Positions 58,999-60,000 of a stretch of DNA of 60,000 nucleotides are shown piece by piece (positions within the stretch are counted from its first letter, which is position 1; the number at the start of each line of letters is the position of its first letter). Location: contig OX485806.1 of the NCBI GenBank assembly GCA_950295325.1, forward strand, positions 24,864,001 through 24,924,000, in the 5' to 3' direction. Source of the DNA: Polytrichum commune (taxonomy: Eukaryota > Streptophyta > Polytrichopsida > Polytrichales > Polytrichaceae). Made by a program: the position numbers and the translations under genes. The notes beneath the pieces were generated by a model, which saw only the letters and a list, made by a program, of their open reading frames with translations, did not search any database and was not told the DNA's origin.

Positions 58999-60000
58999 GA
59001 TTTATATCTTGTATATGTAGTGGAATCAGTTAGCATATAAAACTAAAAAAAGTAGTGTAAACACATGAGTCCATTTTCTAGCATGCAATTAGTACTTATA
59101 CATTTGATTTTCTCTATAAACTTTTCGTATAAAGGGGTCTAATGCCAAAGCAACCCATGCACGTCATTTAGGTTTCCATTGAAGAGTGCACCTCTAGGTA
59201 CCAATACTGTAGTTGGATAGCCGAGCCGACACAAACCGATTCTAAGAATAGATGACAAATTGTTACAAATTATTAGGCACGTTTGCCCAAATTACTTTTA
59301 TTTACCTTACACAATTGCCAGAATATGACACACTCTTACTCCACACAAACTTGTGTAGTGTTGATAATTCATTGCAAGATATTGGATAGAAAAGGGGTTC
59401 ACATTAAATTTTGGGTTATCCTTAGTCATTGCAAAGAATACGGTTAACGTGAAATTGCAAGATTATGTAATAAGAACTTGATCCATATTTCACATAGAAG
59501 ATGCTCGCAATAACTTTTTGGACCTCAATTCTACATAGAAGATGCACTTAATTGGAGTTGTGTCCAACTAAAAAAAAGTTGGTAAATTGACAAAGTACCA
59601 CCTTCAAAGAGAACTTTCTTAGTTTAAAATTATGTGCAAAGGTTATGAACACATTGTAGCAAAGGAGGTTTCAGGAGAAGATGTGTTATGAATAGATTTT
59701 TGGAGGTTGATTGTGCAAATAACAACATGCTTTTTGAATTTATTTTCAACTAAACAAATTTGCAAAATCAGACATAATACCACCTCTTCCCACAAGAATT
59801 TTGTGATTTGAGGAACTTGTTTATGCAAAAATATGAAAAGATTTTAGTAGGCTTTTCAAAGAAAGAGGTTTAAAGAGAAAATGTCTTATGAATACTATTT
59901 GGAGCTTGATTATGCAAAGGAAACATAATGTGGAGTTATGAAACCAAGAAAACTTAGACAATCAAACATAGTACCACCTGCAACAAGACATCTGCAATTT
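58999..60000. other. AT-rich intergenic DNA, nothing identified
   Basis: Loose repetition near the end: 59480-59560, 59640-59720 and 59860-59940 share AGAAGATG and ATGTGTTATGAATAGATTTT-like phrases. No gene. Confidence 0.4.

Overview
The window reads as nuclear DNA of a land plant with a large, repeat-rich genome. The best evidence is one intact, intronless AP2/ERF transcription-factor gene at 41200-42663. Almost everything else I can explain is transposable-element sequence. The lineage cannot be fixed from the sequence. A pogo/Tigger DNA transposon and a LINE with the order RNase H then zinc knuckle are not what I would expect first in a flowering plant, so a gymnosperm, fern or other non-angiosperm is a reasonable guess, but only a guess.

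Region by region: (1) 0.5-6.6 kb is a three-layer nested insertion. A minus-strand LINE remnant is split by a non-autonomous hAT-like element (8-bp duplication GTTTAAGG), which is split by a complete 4071-bp Tigger/pogo-like transposon (TA duplication). The Tigger transposase keeps its DDD residues and a C-terminal PCNA-binding-type motif, and is broken by one stop and one frameshift. It also carries about 1.5 kb of exon-like blocks. (2) 8-24 kb holds small inverted-repeat elements (hAT, PIF/Harbinger and unassigned), a second LINE remnant, microsatellites and tandem duplications in AT-rich DNA with no genes. (3) 25-35 kb has a complete tRNA-derived SINE with a perfect 12-bp duplication, a PIF/Harbinger MITE inserted in a TA-flanked MITE, further MITEs, a 39-bp-arm hairpin and a three-unit array carrying a second SINE-like sequence. 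(4) 36-39 kb has several minisatellites, including six 90-bp units. (5) 41-43 kb is the ERF gene. (6) 45-49 kb has a cluster of PIF/Harbinger MITEs. (7) 50.5-54 kb is a 3477-bp TG...CA unit with a 5-bp duplication. It looks like a solo LTR, yet it carries a broken long reading frame of about 518 codons. (8) 56.1-57.8 kb is a 5'-truncated LINE with a 14-bp duplication, in which a stop codon sits where the RNase H catalytic Glu should be.

Only the ERF gene is likely to serve the host. Many element boundaries rest on paired evidence (terminal inverted repeats plus target-site duplications, or interruption of a repeat seen whole elsewhere), so the order of insertion can be read directly at several places. 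No rRNA gene, tRNA gene or CRISPR array was seen.
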